Positions 43,599-52,152 of a stretch of 64,000 bases of DNA are shown here, piece after piece. Location: positions 8,488,001-8,552,000 of the forward strand of contig NC_013132.1 of assembly GCF_000024005.1 (NCBI RefSeq). The letters run 5' to 3'. The translations under genes and the position numbers were made by a program. Under the pieces are notes generated by a model. The model made no database searches. It had not been told where the DNA came from and worked only from the letters and a program-made list of their open reading frames with translations. How positions within the stretch are numbered: position 1 is the first letter of the stretch; every line of letters starts with the position of its first letter. The DNA is from Chitinophaga pinensis DSM 2588. GTDB taxonomy: Bacteria > Bacteroidota > Bacteroidia > Chitinophagales > Chitinophagaceae.

Positions 43599-44788
43599 GC
43601 AGGAAATGATATCTTACCCATGGTAACAGCAGGCATTCCTGGCCTACCAAAGTTGATGCCTTCGCCTGCTATCGCTTCATTAGCCAGTATTGCAAACAAT
43701 ACCGCCTCTTTTGCATCTCCGGCTATACCCAGTTCTCCAGTAGTTCGCAACTGTAATCTTGGCAAACGTTCTTTTATCCATCCCATCAGTAATGGGTTGT
43801 GTGCGCCGCCACCACTGGCGTATACCGCATAATCACTATCTTCGCGTAACACACTCTTCAGTGCATCCGTAATCGTATCTGCACTGAAACGGGTCAGGGT
43901 AGCCAGCATATCATAAGGTGATATCTCATTGGTACCACTTTTCAGTTGTGCTTGTTGTACATATGCTTTGCTGAATAATTCAGGTCCTGTCGTACGTGGA
44001 AACGGTTCTTTAAAGAAGGAATTATCCTTGAGGGCTGATAATAACTTTTCATCTACAACACCCTGCTTTGCAAACAATGCATCCTTGTCATATTCCACCT
44101 GGAAATACGTTCTTGCAAAAGCATCCAGTAAAGTATTACCCGGCCCTGTATCTGTTACAAAAACACCGGATGCTGCCAGATCTCCTGGTAAAAAAGTGAA
44201 GTTGGCAATCCCTCCCATATTCAACATCACCCTGTCTTCTCCCTGCCTGGAAAACAGACAATAATCTCCATACAATGCCAATGGAGCGCCTTCTCCACCT
44301 GCTGCTATGTGCTTCTGCCTGAAATCGCTGAAGGTGATAATACCCGTCTTTACAGCAATATGATCTCCATCCACAATTTGTAAAGTAGCGTTCGGGAAGT
44401 CCGGCAACTGATGTAATATCTTCGGACTATGATAAACCGTCTGCCCATGTGATGCGATCAGATCTACTTCCTTCGGAGATATTCCCCATTCAGACAAACA
44501 TTCCAATATCCACTTTGCGTGCAGATCGGCCAGCCAGGGATGAAGCAGACAAAGTTGCTGAAAAGGAATAGTGTCTTTTGCGAACACTTTCCTGATTGCA
44601 TCTTTCACGGCTACCGGGTAAGTCACCGTGTCAAACTTTTCCAGTGTAACACGTGTCTCCATTCCGCTGCCGCTGATCGCACATAATGCCACATCCAATC
44701 CGTCCAGCGAGGTACCTGACATCAGTCCGATGATACGTCTTACCGGCTTTTCCGCAATTGTAAATAGTTGCCGTAGATTGCTGTTCAT
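43595..44788 (-). CDS. anmK: Anhydro-N-acetylmuramic acid kinase
   Basis: Converts 1,6-anhydro-MurNAc, the product of cell-wall turnover, to MurNAc-6-phosphate with ATP while opening the anhydro ring. At 397 residues it is of family length. Marks are LMSGTSLDGLDVAL (about 20-33), LIASHGQTVYHSP near 113, NMGGIANFT near 192, and TDTGPGNTLLDAF near 213. It is followed closely by no other enzyme gene but is preceded by murQ with only 5 bases between, so substrate flows directly from AnmK to MurQ. Confidence 0.95.
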   Translation of the reverse strand: MNSNLRQLFTIAEKPVRRIIGLMSGTSLDGLDVALCAISGSGMETRVTLEKFDTVTYPVAVKDAIRKVFAKDTIPFQQLCLLHPWLADLHAKWILECLSEWGISPKEVDLIASHGQTVYHSPKILHQLPDFPNATLQIVDGDHIAVKTGIITFSDFRQKHIAAGGEGAPLALYGDYCLFSRQGEDRVMLNMGGIANFTFLPGDLAASGVFVTDTGPGNTLLDAFARTYFQVEYDKDALFAKQGVVDEKLLSALKDNSFFKEPFPRTTGPELFSKAYVQQAQLKSGTNEISPYDMLATLTRFSADTITDALKSVLREDSDYAVYASGGGAHNPLLMGWIKERLPRLQLRTTGELGIAGDAKEAVLFAILANEAIAGEGINFGRPGMPAVTMGKISFPA

Positions 44789-44793
44789 ACTGT

Positions 44794-45594
44794 TTATTTT
44801 CTGCCTTCAATGGCCGCTCTTACACTGCCTTTTTCTGCTATCAGCTGACGAGCCGTAGCCTCGTCTACATTCAATTCACTCATCACCATCCGCGTTGCGC
44901 GATCCACCAGTTTATGATTGCTCAGCTGCATATCTACCATCTTATTCCCCTTTACCCTTCCTAACTGTATCATTACTGAGGTAGAGATCATATTCAGTAT
45001 AAGTTTCTGTGCGGTACCAGATTTCATGCGGGTACTGCCGGTCAGAAACTCTGCACCTACTTCCGCTTCTACAGGATATTGTACCTCAGCTGCCAGCGGA
45101 CTCCCCACATTACAGGTAACACATCCGGTGACAATACCTCTCTCCCTCATTGCCTTTACACCACCAATCACATAAGGCGTTGTGCCTGATGCAGCGATAC
45201 CTATGACTACATCTTTCTCATTAATATGATAATTATCCAGGTCTTTTGCTGCCTGTTGCGTATCATCTTCTGCAAACTCTACAGCCTTCCGGATAGCCGT
45301 ATCGCCTCCTGCGATAATACCTATGACCATTTCATGCGGCACGCCAAATGTCGGCGGACATTCGGACGCATCCAGTATACCTAAGCGACCGCTGGTACCT
45401 GCTCCTATATAAAACAGGCGACCTCCCTGCTTCATCTTTTCAACTGTTGCAGTAACCAGTAATTCTATTTGTGGAATTGCTTTTGCCACTGCCAGCGGAA
45501 CCGTGATATCTTCACTATTGATCCCTTCCAACAGGGCGCGAACACTCATCTTCTCCAGATTATTAAAATGGGAAGACATTTCTGTAGTAAGCAT
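44794..45594 (-). CDS. murQ: N-acetylmuramic acid 6-phosphate etherase
   Basis: Splits the lactyl ether of MurNAc-6-phosphate to give GlcNAc-6-phosphate and D-lactate. The SIS-fold signature FYIGAGTSGRLGILDASECPP (split at residues 61-81) includes catalytic Glu78. Glu109 in VEFAED lies 31 residues on, the same spacing as Glu83 and Glu114 of the E. coli enzyme. The phosphosugar-binding parts GIAASGTTPYV and STRMKSGTAQK are present. It is 266 residues, a little shorter than E. coli MurQ. It lies between the symporter and anmK genes in one operon. Confidence 0.95.
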   Translation of the reverse strand: MLTTEMSSHFNNLEKMSVRALLEGINSEDITVPLAVAKAIPQIELLVTATVEKMKQGGRLFYIGAGTSGRLGILDASECPPTFGVPHEMVIGIIAGGDTAIRKAVEFAEDDTQQAAKDLDNYHINEKDVVIGIAASGTTPYVIGGVKAMRERGIVTGCVTCNVGSPLAAEVQYPVEAEVGAEFLTGSTRMKSGTAQKLILNMISTSVMIQLGRVKGNKMVDMQLSNHKLVDRATRMVMSELNVDEATARQLIAEKGSVRAAIEGRK

Positions 45595-45618
45595 AGCGTT
45601 AACTTTAAAATTTATGGA

Positions 45619-47100
45619 TCAGGATACCAGACCTCTTTTTTGAAAATCTTTAGAGCACAGCCACAACCCGATGAACATGAGCAAGCCGTTGATGATTAAC
45701 AATTCCAGACCTATTTTATAACCGCCGAAGATATACTGCTGGAAGTACTCCAGACCAAAGCATAATATTGGTGCAGCAATCGCTATCTGTGGTACCATAT
45801 CGTCATTTACCGTACGTTTTGTCAGAATGCCAAATGCAAATAAACCAAGTAAAGGTCCGTATGTATAAGAAGCTACTTTCAGAATTACAGAGATCATACT
45901 TGAGCTGTCAATCTGCCTAAATATCAGCACGACAACCATGAATATAACGGTGAATCCAAGATGTACAACCCTTCTGATATTCTTTTTCTGCTGCTCAGAT
46001 CTTGGTCTGCCAGTTTGCAGATTCAGTATATCAATACAGAAAGAAGATGTCAATGCAGTGATTGCACCATCCGCACTCGGGAACAATGCAGAGATCAGTG
46101 CAATGATGAAAATAATAGAAATGGCCGGTGGCATATACCGCGCATCCAGGGCTAATGTCGGGAATAACTTATCTGCGGATGCTGTTACGTTAATCTGCTC
46201 TGCAAACAGGTATAACAGTCCGCCGAGGAACAGGAAGAGGATAATCACGACCACAAAGATCACACTCAGGGTCATCACATTTTTCTGTGCATCTACCAGT
46301 CTTTTTACGGATATGTTCTTCTGCATCATTTCCTGGTCCATACCAGTCATAGTGATGGTTATAAACGCCCCACCCAGTACCTGTTTCAGAAAGAAGTGCG
46401 GACTATTCGGATCCCAGAAGAAGATCTGGGACATACCTTTGTCACTCATTGCCTGCAGACTTGTACCCACACTCAGGTCCAGGTGATTCAGGATATAGAT
46501 GATACAGATCACCAGGCCAGACAGCATACAGGTCGTCTGTAAGGTATCAGTATATACAATTGTCTTCACCCCTCCTTCAAATGTATACAACAGTATCATC
46601 ATCAGAATGATCAGTGTGGTGAGCCAGAAAGGAACAGTGAACTGATTACCGAAAGTCTCCTGCAACAGATTCTGAAGGATATTTACAACGAGATATAAAC
46701 GTGCGGTCGCTCCCAGTGTCCTGGATAATATGAAAAAGGAAGCTCCCGTTTTATAAGACCTGACGCCGAAACGCGTATTGAAGTAATTATAGATAGAAGT
46801 CAACTGAAGCCGGTAATACAAGGGCAGTAATACAAACGCGATCACTACATACCCCAGCATATTGCCGAAAGCTACCTGTAAATACGAGAATGCTGTTTTC
46901 CCCACATCTCCGGGCACACTCACAAAGGTCACTCCGCTCAGCGAGGTACCAATCATACCAAAGGCTACCAGCATCCAGTTACTGTTACGGTTGCCTATAA
47001 AGAAGGATTCATTATTGGAATTTCTGCCGGTATACCAGGCTACCACTAATAATATAAAAAAATATGCAATGACGATCGAGAACAAGAGGCCTGCTGTCAT
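45619..47100 (-). CDS. Sodium:solute symporter (SSS family), probable amino-sugar uptake
   Basis: A 493-residue inner-membrane carrier with about 13 membrane segments. Family marks include an early GRNSNNESFFIGNRNSNW region, GMIGTSLSGVTFVSVPG (about 53-69) and PPAISIIFIIALISALFPSADGAITAL (split, about 325-350). It is the first gene of the leftward operon with murQ and anmK (24-base gap), so it most likely imports MurNAc, anhydro-MurNAc or a related sugar; the same layout occurs in other Bacteroidota. Substrate is inferred from context only. Confidence 0.9.
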   Translation of the reverse strand: MTAGLLFSIVIAYFFILLVVAWYTGRNSNNESFFIGNRNSNWMLVAFGMIGTSLSGVTFVSVPGDVGKTAFSYLQVAFGNMLGYVVIAFVLLPLYYRLQLTSIYNYFNTRFGVRSYKTGASFFILSRTLGATARLYLVVNILQNLLQETFGNQFTVPFWLTTLIILMMILLYTFEGGVKTIVYTDTLQTTCMLSGLVICIIYILNHLDLSVGTSLQAMSDKGMSQIFFWDPNSPHFFLKQVLGGAFITITMTGMDQEMMQKNISVKRLVDAQKNVMTLSVIFVVVIILFLFLGGLLYLFAEQINVTASADKLFPTLALDARYMPPAISIIFIIALISALFPSADGAITALTSSFCIDILNLQTGRPRSEQQKKNIRRVVHLGFTVIFMVVVLIFRQIDSSSMISVILKVASYTYGPLLGLFAFGILTKRTVNDDMVPQIAIAAPILCFGLEYFQQYIFGGYKIGLELLIINGLLMFIGLWLCSKDFQKRGLVS

Positions 47101-47133
47101 ACCCGGGAATTATTATTTCAGTTGATAAAAACC

Positions 47134-47211
47134 TGCATAAAAACGCACATTCACGTTTAAATATAAACACAAAAACGCAAAATATCTAGTATTTGTATGC
47201 AGAAAAACGAA
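47134..47211. promoter_or_regulatory. Three evenly spaced candidate DeoR operators
   Basis: TGCATAAAAACGCA (47134-47147), AACACAAAAACGCA (47166-47179) and TGCAGAAAAACGAA (47198-47211) lie at exact 32-bp steps, three turns of the helix, between the divergent symporter (start 47100) and GH9 (start 47249) genes. The outer copies end 34 to 38 bases from the two start codons. A fourth copy precedes the DeoR gene. The motif and its spacing fit cooperative repressor binding that controls both directions. Confidence 0.6.
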
Positions 47212-47248
47212 TTAATTTATATTTTCACAGTACTTCAACCAAAACCGC

Positions 47249-49702
47249 GTGTATATGAAAAAGCTGCTCTTGCTGGTATTATCCACATTTATCAGCCATC
47301 CCCTTCTTGCGGACCTGATACGTATCAATCAACTCGGATATGCCCCCCGAGGCAGCAAGGTTGCGGTCTGGTGCAGTAAAGAACAAGATACATTAAAATA
47401 TTTTGAACTGGTCAACGCCGTCACCGGCAAAGTGGAGTATAAAGGAAAGGCAGGCAGGGCCGCAGGTGCTTATGGTCCGTTCACCCAAACTTCCCGGCTG
47501 GATTTCTCCTCTTTCACGTCGCCCGGGCAATATTATCTGCAAACCGCAAAAGCAAAATCCCCCGCCTTTCTCATCAGCGACAATGCTTATAAAGGAGCAG
47601 CCGACTTTTGTCTGCGATATATGCGTCAGCAACGTAGCGGTTTCAATCCTTTCCTGAAAGACTCCTGCCACACACATGATGGCTTTCCGGTATACAGTCC
47701 GGATACCACATTTATCCCCGTTTCGGGAGGCTGGCACGATGCATCTGATTATCTGCAATACGTCACCACTTCCGCTAACGCTACCTGGCACCTGCTGGCT
47801 GCCTGGCGTGACTTCCCAGGGGTATTTTCAGACTCATTACAAGCAAACGGACTCGCTGGCGGTAATGGTATAGCCGATGTATTAGACGAGGCAAAATGGG
47901 GCCTGGATTGGCTCATTAAAATGAATCCACGGGACGACAGGATGTATAATCAGATAGGGGATGACAGAGATCATCAGGGAATGCGTATTCCTAAACAGGA
48001 TACAAACTTTTATGGCCGCGGACTCGAACGTCCTGTCTATTTCTGTATCGGCGAACCTCAGGGATTGCTGAAATATAAAAACCGGGCTACCGGCACAGCT
48101 TCCACAGCCGGGAAATTTAGCAGCTGCTTCGCCCTCGGACAACAGTTATTCACAAACATCTATACCAGCTATGCTGATAGCCTTGGTCATAAGGCCAAAG
48201 CCGCCTATGCTTTCGGTATGGCCAAACCAGGCGTTTGTCAGACCGCCCCTGGACGCTCTCCCTATTTCTATGAAGAAGATAACTGGACAGATGATATGGA
48301 GCTGGCAGCCGCTTCCCTGGGAAAAGAATACCTCTCCAATGCGCTGGACTTTGCCCACCAGGAACCAGTCACTCCCTGGTTAGGAAAAGATACTGCCCGC
48401 CATTATCAATGGTATCCCTTCATTAACCAGGGCCATGCAGAACTTGCCAGACAAGTGAAAGGTCCGCAGAGAGATACACTGATCCGTTATTACCGGGAAG
48501 GAATAGACCGGGTATGGCAGAAAGCTTCCAGGAATGCATTTTACCGGGGTATTCCATTTATCTGGTGTAGCAATAACCTCACAGTTGCCTTTGCCATACA
48601 ATGTTACTGGTACCGGGAGCTGAGCGGTGATAATACTTATCTCCAGCTTGAACAGGCCTGCTTCGACTGGATCTTCGGATGTAATCCCTGGGGTACTGCT
48701 ATGGTATATGGATTACCCGCACACGGCGATACACCTACAGATCCCCATTCCTCTTTTACACACCTGAAACAGTATCCTATTGACGGCGGACTGGTAGACG
48801 GTCCGGTATATACCAATATCTTCAAAAACCTGATCGGTATCCGGTTGCAGGATGTGGATGAATATGCCGCATTCCAGAGTGACCTGGCCGTATACCACGA
48901 TGACTATGGCGATTACAGTACCAATGAACCGACGATGGACGGTACCGCGGTACTGATCTATCTGCTGGCAGCACAGGAACATGCTGCAAGAGAAAAAGGA
49001 TACACAGTTACACAAGGTGGTATCACCAGGATGGATAGTTCACACAAGGAAATCGCGCTGGTTTTTACGGCAGATGAATTCGGAGAAGGACTATCATCCA
49101 TCACACAAACTTTAAAACAGGGAAAGCTCAAAGGTTCCTTTTTCTTCACAGGTAATTTTTACCGCAATCCACTCTTCAGATCAGGTATTCAACGATTGTA
49201 TAAAGAAGGGCACTATCTCGGCCCACATTCAGATAAACACCTTTTGTATTGCGATTGGAAAAAAAGGGATAGTCTGCTGATAACACAGCAACAATTCACA
49301 AACGATATGCACAACAACCTCGTTGTAATGCAGGAACTTGGTATCGATACCGGTAAAGTGAACTGCTTTATTCCTCCCTATGAATGGTGGAATGACAGCG
49401 TTGCTGCCTGGTCGGCAAACCTAGGCTTACAGATTGTCTGCTTTACACCGGGTACCGGTAGTAATGCAGATTATACATATCCTGAAATGGGAAAAACCTA
49501 CAAAAGCAGCAAAACGATCATTCAGTCTGTAAAGACTTTTGAGCAGCAGAGAGCGGGAAAACTGAATGGCGTTATACTGCTGATCCATGCAGGGACAGAT
49601 CCCCGGAGAAGGGATAAACTGTACCTGCATTTACAACAGCTGATTAAATATCTTAAACAAAAAGGATATCGCTTTAAAAGGGTCGATGAGGGTACTATCT
49701 GA
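47249..49702 (+). CDS. Bifunctional GH9 glycosidase - polysaccharide deacetylase (NodB-like) fusion, secreted
   Basis: An 817-residue exported protein. After the signal peptide (cut near LLADL, about residue 22) comes the Ig-like GH9 N-domain (about 24-105, RINQLGYAP). The GH9 (alpha/alpha)6 barrel (about 110-585) has GGWHDASDY near 160 (base Asp) and the acid Glu in STNEPTMDG near 559. The last 210 residues are a NodB-type deacetylase: FTADE near 605 in place of TFDD, HSDKH near 660, FIPPYEWW near 708, and LIHAG near 778. Some GH9 enzymes are exo-glucosaminidases, so a deacetylate-then-cleave action on chito-oligosaccharides or peptidoglycan glycans is plausible. It is divergent from the MurNAc operon. 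Confidence 0.88.
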   Translation: MYMKKLLLLVLSTFISHPLLADLIRINQLGYAPRGSKVAVWCSKEQDTLKYFELVNAVTGKVEYKGKAGRAAGAYGPFTQTSRLDFSSFTSPGQYYLQTAKAKSPAFLISDNAYKGAADFCLRYMRQQRSGFNPFLKDSCHTHDGFPVYSPDTTFIPVSGGWHDASDYLQYVTTSANATWHLLAAWRDFPGVFSDSLQANGLAGGNGIADVLDEAKWGLDWLIKMNPRDDRMYNQIGDDRDHQGMRIPKQDTNFYGRGLERPVYFCIGEPQGLLKYKNRATGTASTAGKFSSCFALGQQLFTNIYTSYADSLGHKAKAAYAFGMAKPGVCQTAPGRSPYFYEEDNWTDDMELAAASLGKEYLSNALDFAHQEPVTPWLGKDTARHYQWYPFINQGHAELARQVKGPQRDTLIRYYREGIDRVWQKASRNAFYRGIPFIWCSNNLTVAFAIQCYWYRELSGDNTYLQLEQACFDWIFGCNPWGTAMVYGLPAHGDTPTDPHSSFTHLKQYPIDGGLVDGPVYTNIFKNLIGIRLQDVDEYAAFQSDLAVYHDDYGDYSTNEPTMDGTAVLIYLLAAQEHAAREKGYTVTQGGITRMDSSHKEIALVFTADEFGEGLSSITQTLKQGKLKGSFFFTGNFYRNPLFRSGIQRLYKEGHYLGPHSDKHLLYCDWKKRDSLLITQQQFTNDMHNNLVVMQELGIDTGKVNCFIPPYEWWNDSVAAWSANLGLQIVCFTPGTGSNADYTYPEMGKTYKSSKTIIQSVKTFEQQRAGKLNGVILLIHAGTDPRRRDKLYLHLQQLIKYLKQKGYRFKRVDEGTI

Positions 49703-50942
49703 CCTGGCCGTCGCCTCTGACGAACCATTTTTCTGTCACCAGTTTCTCTAAAGCAAAAGGTCCGCGTGCGTGCAACTTCTGTGTAGAGATGCCTATCTCA
49801 GCGCCCAATCCGAATACGCCACCATCTGTAAACCTGGTGGAAGCATTCACATAGACAGCCGCTGCATCCACCTCATTCAGAAAGCGTTCGCTGAGTACTG
49901 TATCCTGTGATACGATAGCTTCAGAATGTTTGGATGAATATTCCTGTATGTGTTGCAGGGCATCCTCTAATCCATCTACAACTTTCACTGAACACTTATA
50001 ATCGAGGAATTCCCGTCCGAAATCAGCCGGTGTAGCCTTGATCAGGTAAGGATATTCCAACGCCTGTAACAGGTTGAAAGATAGTTCATCTGCAAAGATC
50101 TCCACATCATAATCCTGTAAGGAATCAGCCAGCTGACGCAGTAACTCAGGTGCCACCTCTTTATCGACCAACACTGTATCCAGCGCATTACATACGGATG
50201 GACGGGATACTTTTGCATTGGTAATAATAGCGCTGGCCTTCTTCAGGTCTGCAGTCTTTTCCACATATGTATGACAAACACCTGCCCCTGTTTCGATAAC
50301 AGGTACTTTGGAATTTGCGCGTACATAGTCGATCAGCTGCTGTGAACCACGCGGGATAATGATGTCAATATATTTAACAGCTGTCAGCATTTCACCGATC
50401 AGCGCTCTGTCGACCGGTAATAACTGTACTGCATTGGGATCCGCATTAAATTCCTTCAGCACCTGCTGTATCAGGTCGACCAGGATAATATTGGTATGGA
50501 ATGCGTCTGTACCGCCACGCAGCACCGCCACATTCCCCGATCTGATACAGAGTGCCGCTACATCCAGTGTAACGTTCGGTCTTGATTCATATATAACGCC
50601 TACCACACCCAGGGGTACGGTACGTTTCTGTACCTGCAATCCATTGTCCAGCGTTCTTTCAACCAGTAACTGATTGGCCGGGTCCTGCAGACCAGCTATA
50701 TCATTCAGGCTATCGGCCAGCTGTTTGATACGGGCAGTATTTAATAATAAACGGTCTTTTTTGGGGTCCTGATCAGACATCTTATCCAGGTCCTTTTTAT
50801 TCTCCGCAACAATCGCATCGGTATGTGCTTCCACCACGGTGGAAAGCTTCCGCAGCAATTCCTGCTTTTGCGCATCTGGCAGTGTCTTCAGGGAGCGGGT
50901 AGCTGCCTGTGCCTTCTCCAGTAAAGGTTGTATAGATTCCAT
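49695..50942 (-). CDS. proA: Glutamate-5-semialdehyde dehydrogenase (gamma-glutamyl phosphate reductase)
   Basis: Second step of proline synthesis: NADPH-dependent reduction of gamma-glutamyl phosphate. It is 415 residues, of family length. Conserved segments include VYESRPNVTLDVAALCIRSGN near 115, RGGTDAFHTN, IIPRGSQQLI near 195, and the catalytic Cys in SRPSVCNALDTVLVD near 248. The proB gene is 24 bases upstream on the same strand. Its last 8 bases overlap the 3' end of the converging GH9 fusion gene. Confidence 0.96.
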   Translation of the reverse strand: MESIQPLLEKAQAATRSLKTLPDAQKQELLRKLSTVVEAHTDAIVAENKKDLDKMSDQDPKKDRLLLNTARIKQLADSLNDIAGLQDPANQLLVERTLDNGLQVQKRTVPLGVVGVIYESRPNVTLDVAALCIRSGNVAVLRGGTDAFHTNIILVDLIQQVLKEFNADPNAVQLLPVDRALIGEMLTAVKYIDIIIPRGSQQLIDYVRANSKVPVIETGAGVCHTYVEKTADLKKASAIITNAKVSRPSVCNALDTVLVDKEVAPELLRQLADSLQDYDVEIFADELSFNLLQALEYPYLIKATPADFGREFLDYKCSVKVVDGLEDALQHIQEYSSKHSEAIVSQDTVLSERFLNEVDAAAVYVNASTRFTDGGVFGLGAEIGISTQKLHARGPFALEKLVTEKWFVRGDGQVR

Positions 50943-50966
50943 CTTCCGGTATTTTAAAACAATTGT

Positions 50967-52001
50967 TTATAACAACACGATATCGTCAGCATGTGCGATC
51001 TCCAGGTTCTGCACCTTGCCTTCATCTGACAGCAGGTCGGAGGAAACTTTCGCACGCGCCACCGCTATAACATTATGTTCTTCATCGACGATCTCAAACA
51101 CCTCTCCGCCTTCAAATCTCTCCAGCACGGTCAGAACACCTACTGCCAGCAAACTACGTCTTTTCTGCAGAGCTGCGAGCGCACCCTCGTCTACCAGTAC
51201 ACGACCGGTTACAAGGCTGCCGCTGGCCAGCCATTTCTTGCGGGCAGGCATACTACATTCCTGCGGCAGACATAAAGTACCGGTATTACCGGCGATAGCG
51301 TTCAGGATACCATCAGTAGTATGGATACCGAATATCACTACTTTAATCCCCATACGGGTAGCCAGTCGGGCAAAAGTAAGCTTGGATACCATGCCTCCCA
51401 GGCCCAGATTGGACTTTTTAGTGTCTGCCAGTGACAGGATAGACTCATCGATCGCTTCTATCTTGGGAACGACCTTTCCTTCCCTGTCCAGGACACCTCC
51501 TACAGAAGTGCTGAACAGTAGCATACTGGCGCCAAAGCCCACGGCTATCAGGGTCGCCAGTTCGTCGTTATCTGAAAATTTCAGTTCCAGGTCGCTTACT
51601 ACATCATTCTCATTTGCGACGGGGATCACGCCACTGGTCCATAATTCCTCATATGTCTTCTTTAGCTGAAGAAACTGCGCCCTGTTGCTGAAATGCCTCC
51701 GTTCACAAAGGCTTTGAGCAATGGCAATGTCATATGGCGAGAAATAACGGGCATATTTGCTTAGCAGCAAGGGGTTACCTATCGCTGCCGCTGCCTTACG
51801 TTCGCTCATCGTACCTCCATAATTCTTAAGGTACTTCTTACCTGCAGCCACGGCCCCTGATGACACTAATACGATATTGTATTCATCCTTAAGATCGGCT
51901 ACCTGCCTGGCTATTGAAGCCACTATTGTTTCATCCAGCTCCCCATTTTCATGCGTAATGGAGGCTGTCCCAAATTTTATTACTAATATCGGTTTTGTCA
52001 C
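50967..52001 (-). CDS. proB: Glutamate 5-kinase
   Basis: First step of proline synthesis: ATP-dependent phosphorylation of glutamate. The amino-acid kinase domain (about 1-235) has KFGTASITHENG at the start, VSSGAVAAGKKY near 48, VIPVANENDVV near 130, and GGMVSKLTFARLATRMG near 196. A C-terminal PUA domain (about 255-340, ASGSLVTGRVLVDEGA) follows, as in E. coli. At 344 residues it is slightly short. It forms a proBA operon and leaves a 151-base gap to the divergent GH92 gene. Confidence 0.95.
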   Translation of the reverse strand: MTKPILVIKFGTASITHENGELDETIVASIARQVADLKDEYNIVLVSSGAVAAGKKYLKNYGGTMSERKAAAAIGNPLLLSKYARYFSPYDIAIAQSLCERRHFSNRAQFLQLKKTYEELWTSGVIPVANENDVVSDLELKFSDNDELATLIAVGFGASMLLFSTSVGGVLDREGKVVPKIEAIDESILSLADTKKSNLGLGGMVSKLTFARLATRMGIKVVIFGIHTTDGILNAIAGNTGTLCLPQECSMPARKKWLASGSLVTGRVLVDEGALAALQKRRSLLAVGVLTVLERFEGGEVFEIVDEEHNVIAVARAKVSSDLLSDEGKVQNLEIAHADDIVLL

Positions 52002-52152
52002 TGCTCGCTGAATTTGCCGACAAAATATTGAAAATGCCTCATTTTTTCATTATTTACATTTCATTTAAACTCTTTTACCCGGCTGTGACAAGTCGTTTAC
52101 CCCGGAACTTTTATTTTGCGGGGTTATCTAATCGCTAAAATACACATTGACA

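Noticed and set aside
50839..51669. Plus-strand open frame (276 codons) over proA and proB
   Set aside because: Overlaps two firmly identified genes; Ser/Thr-rich antisense composition.
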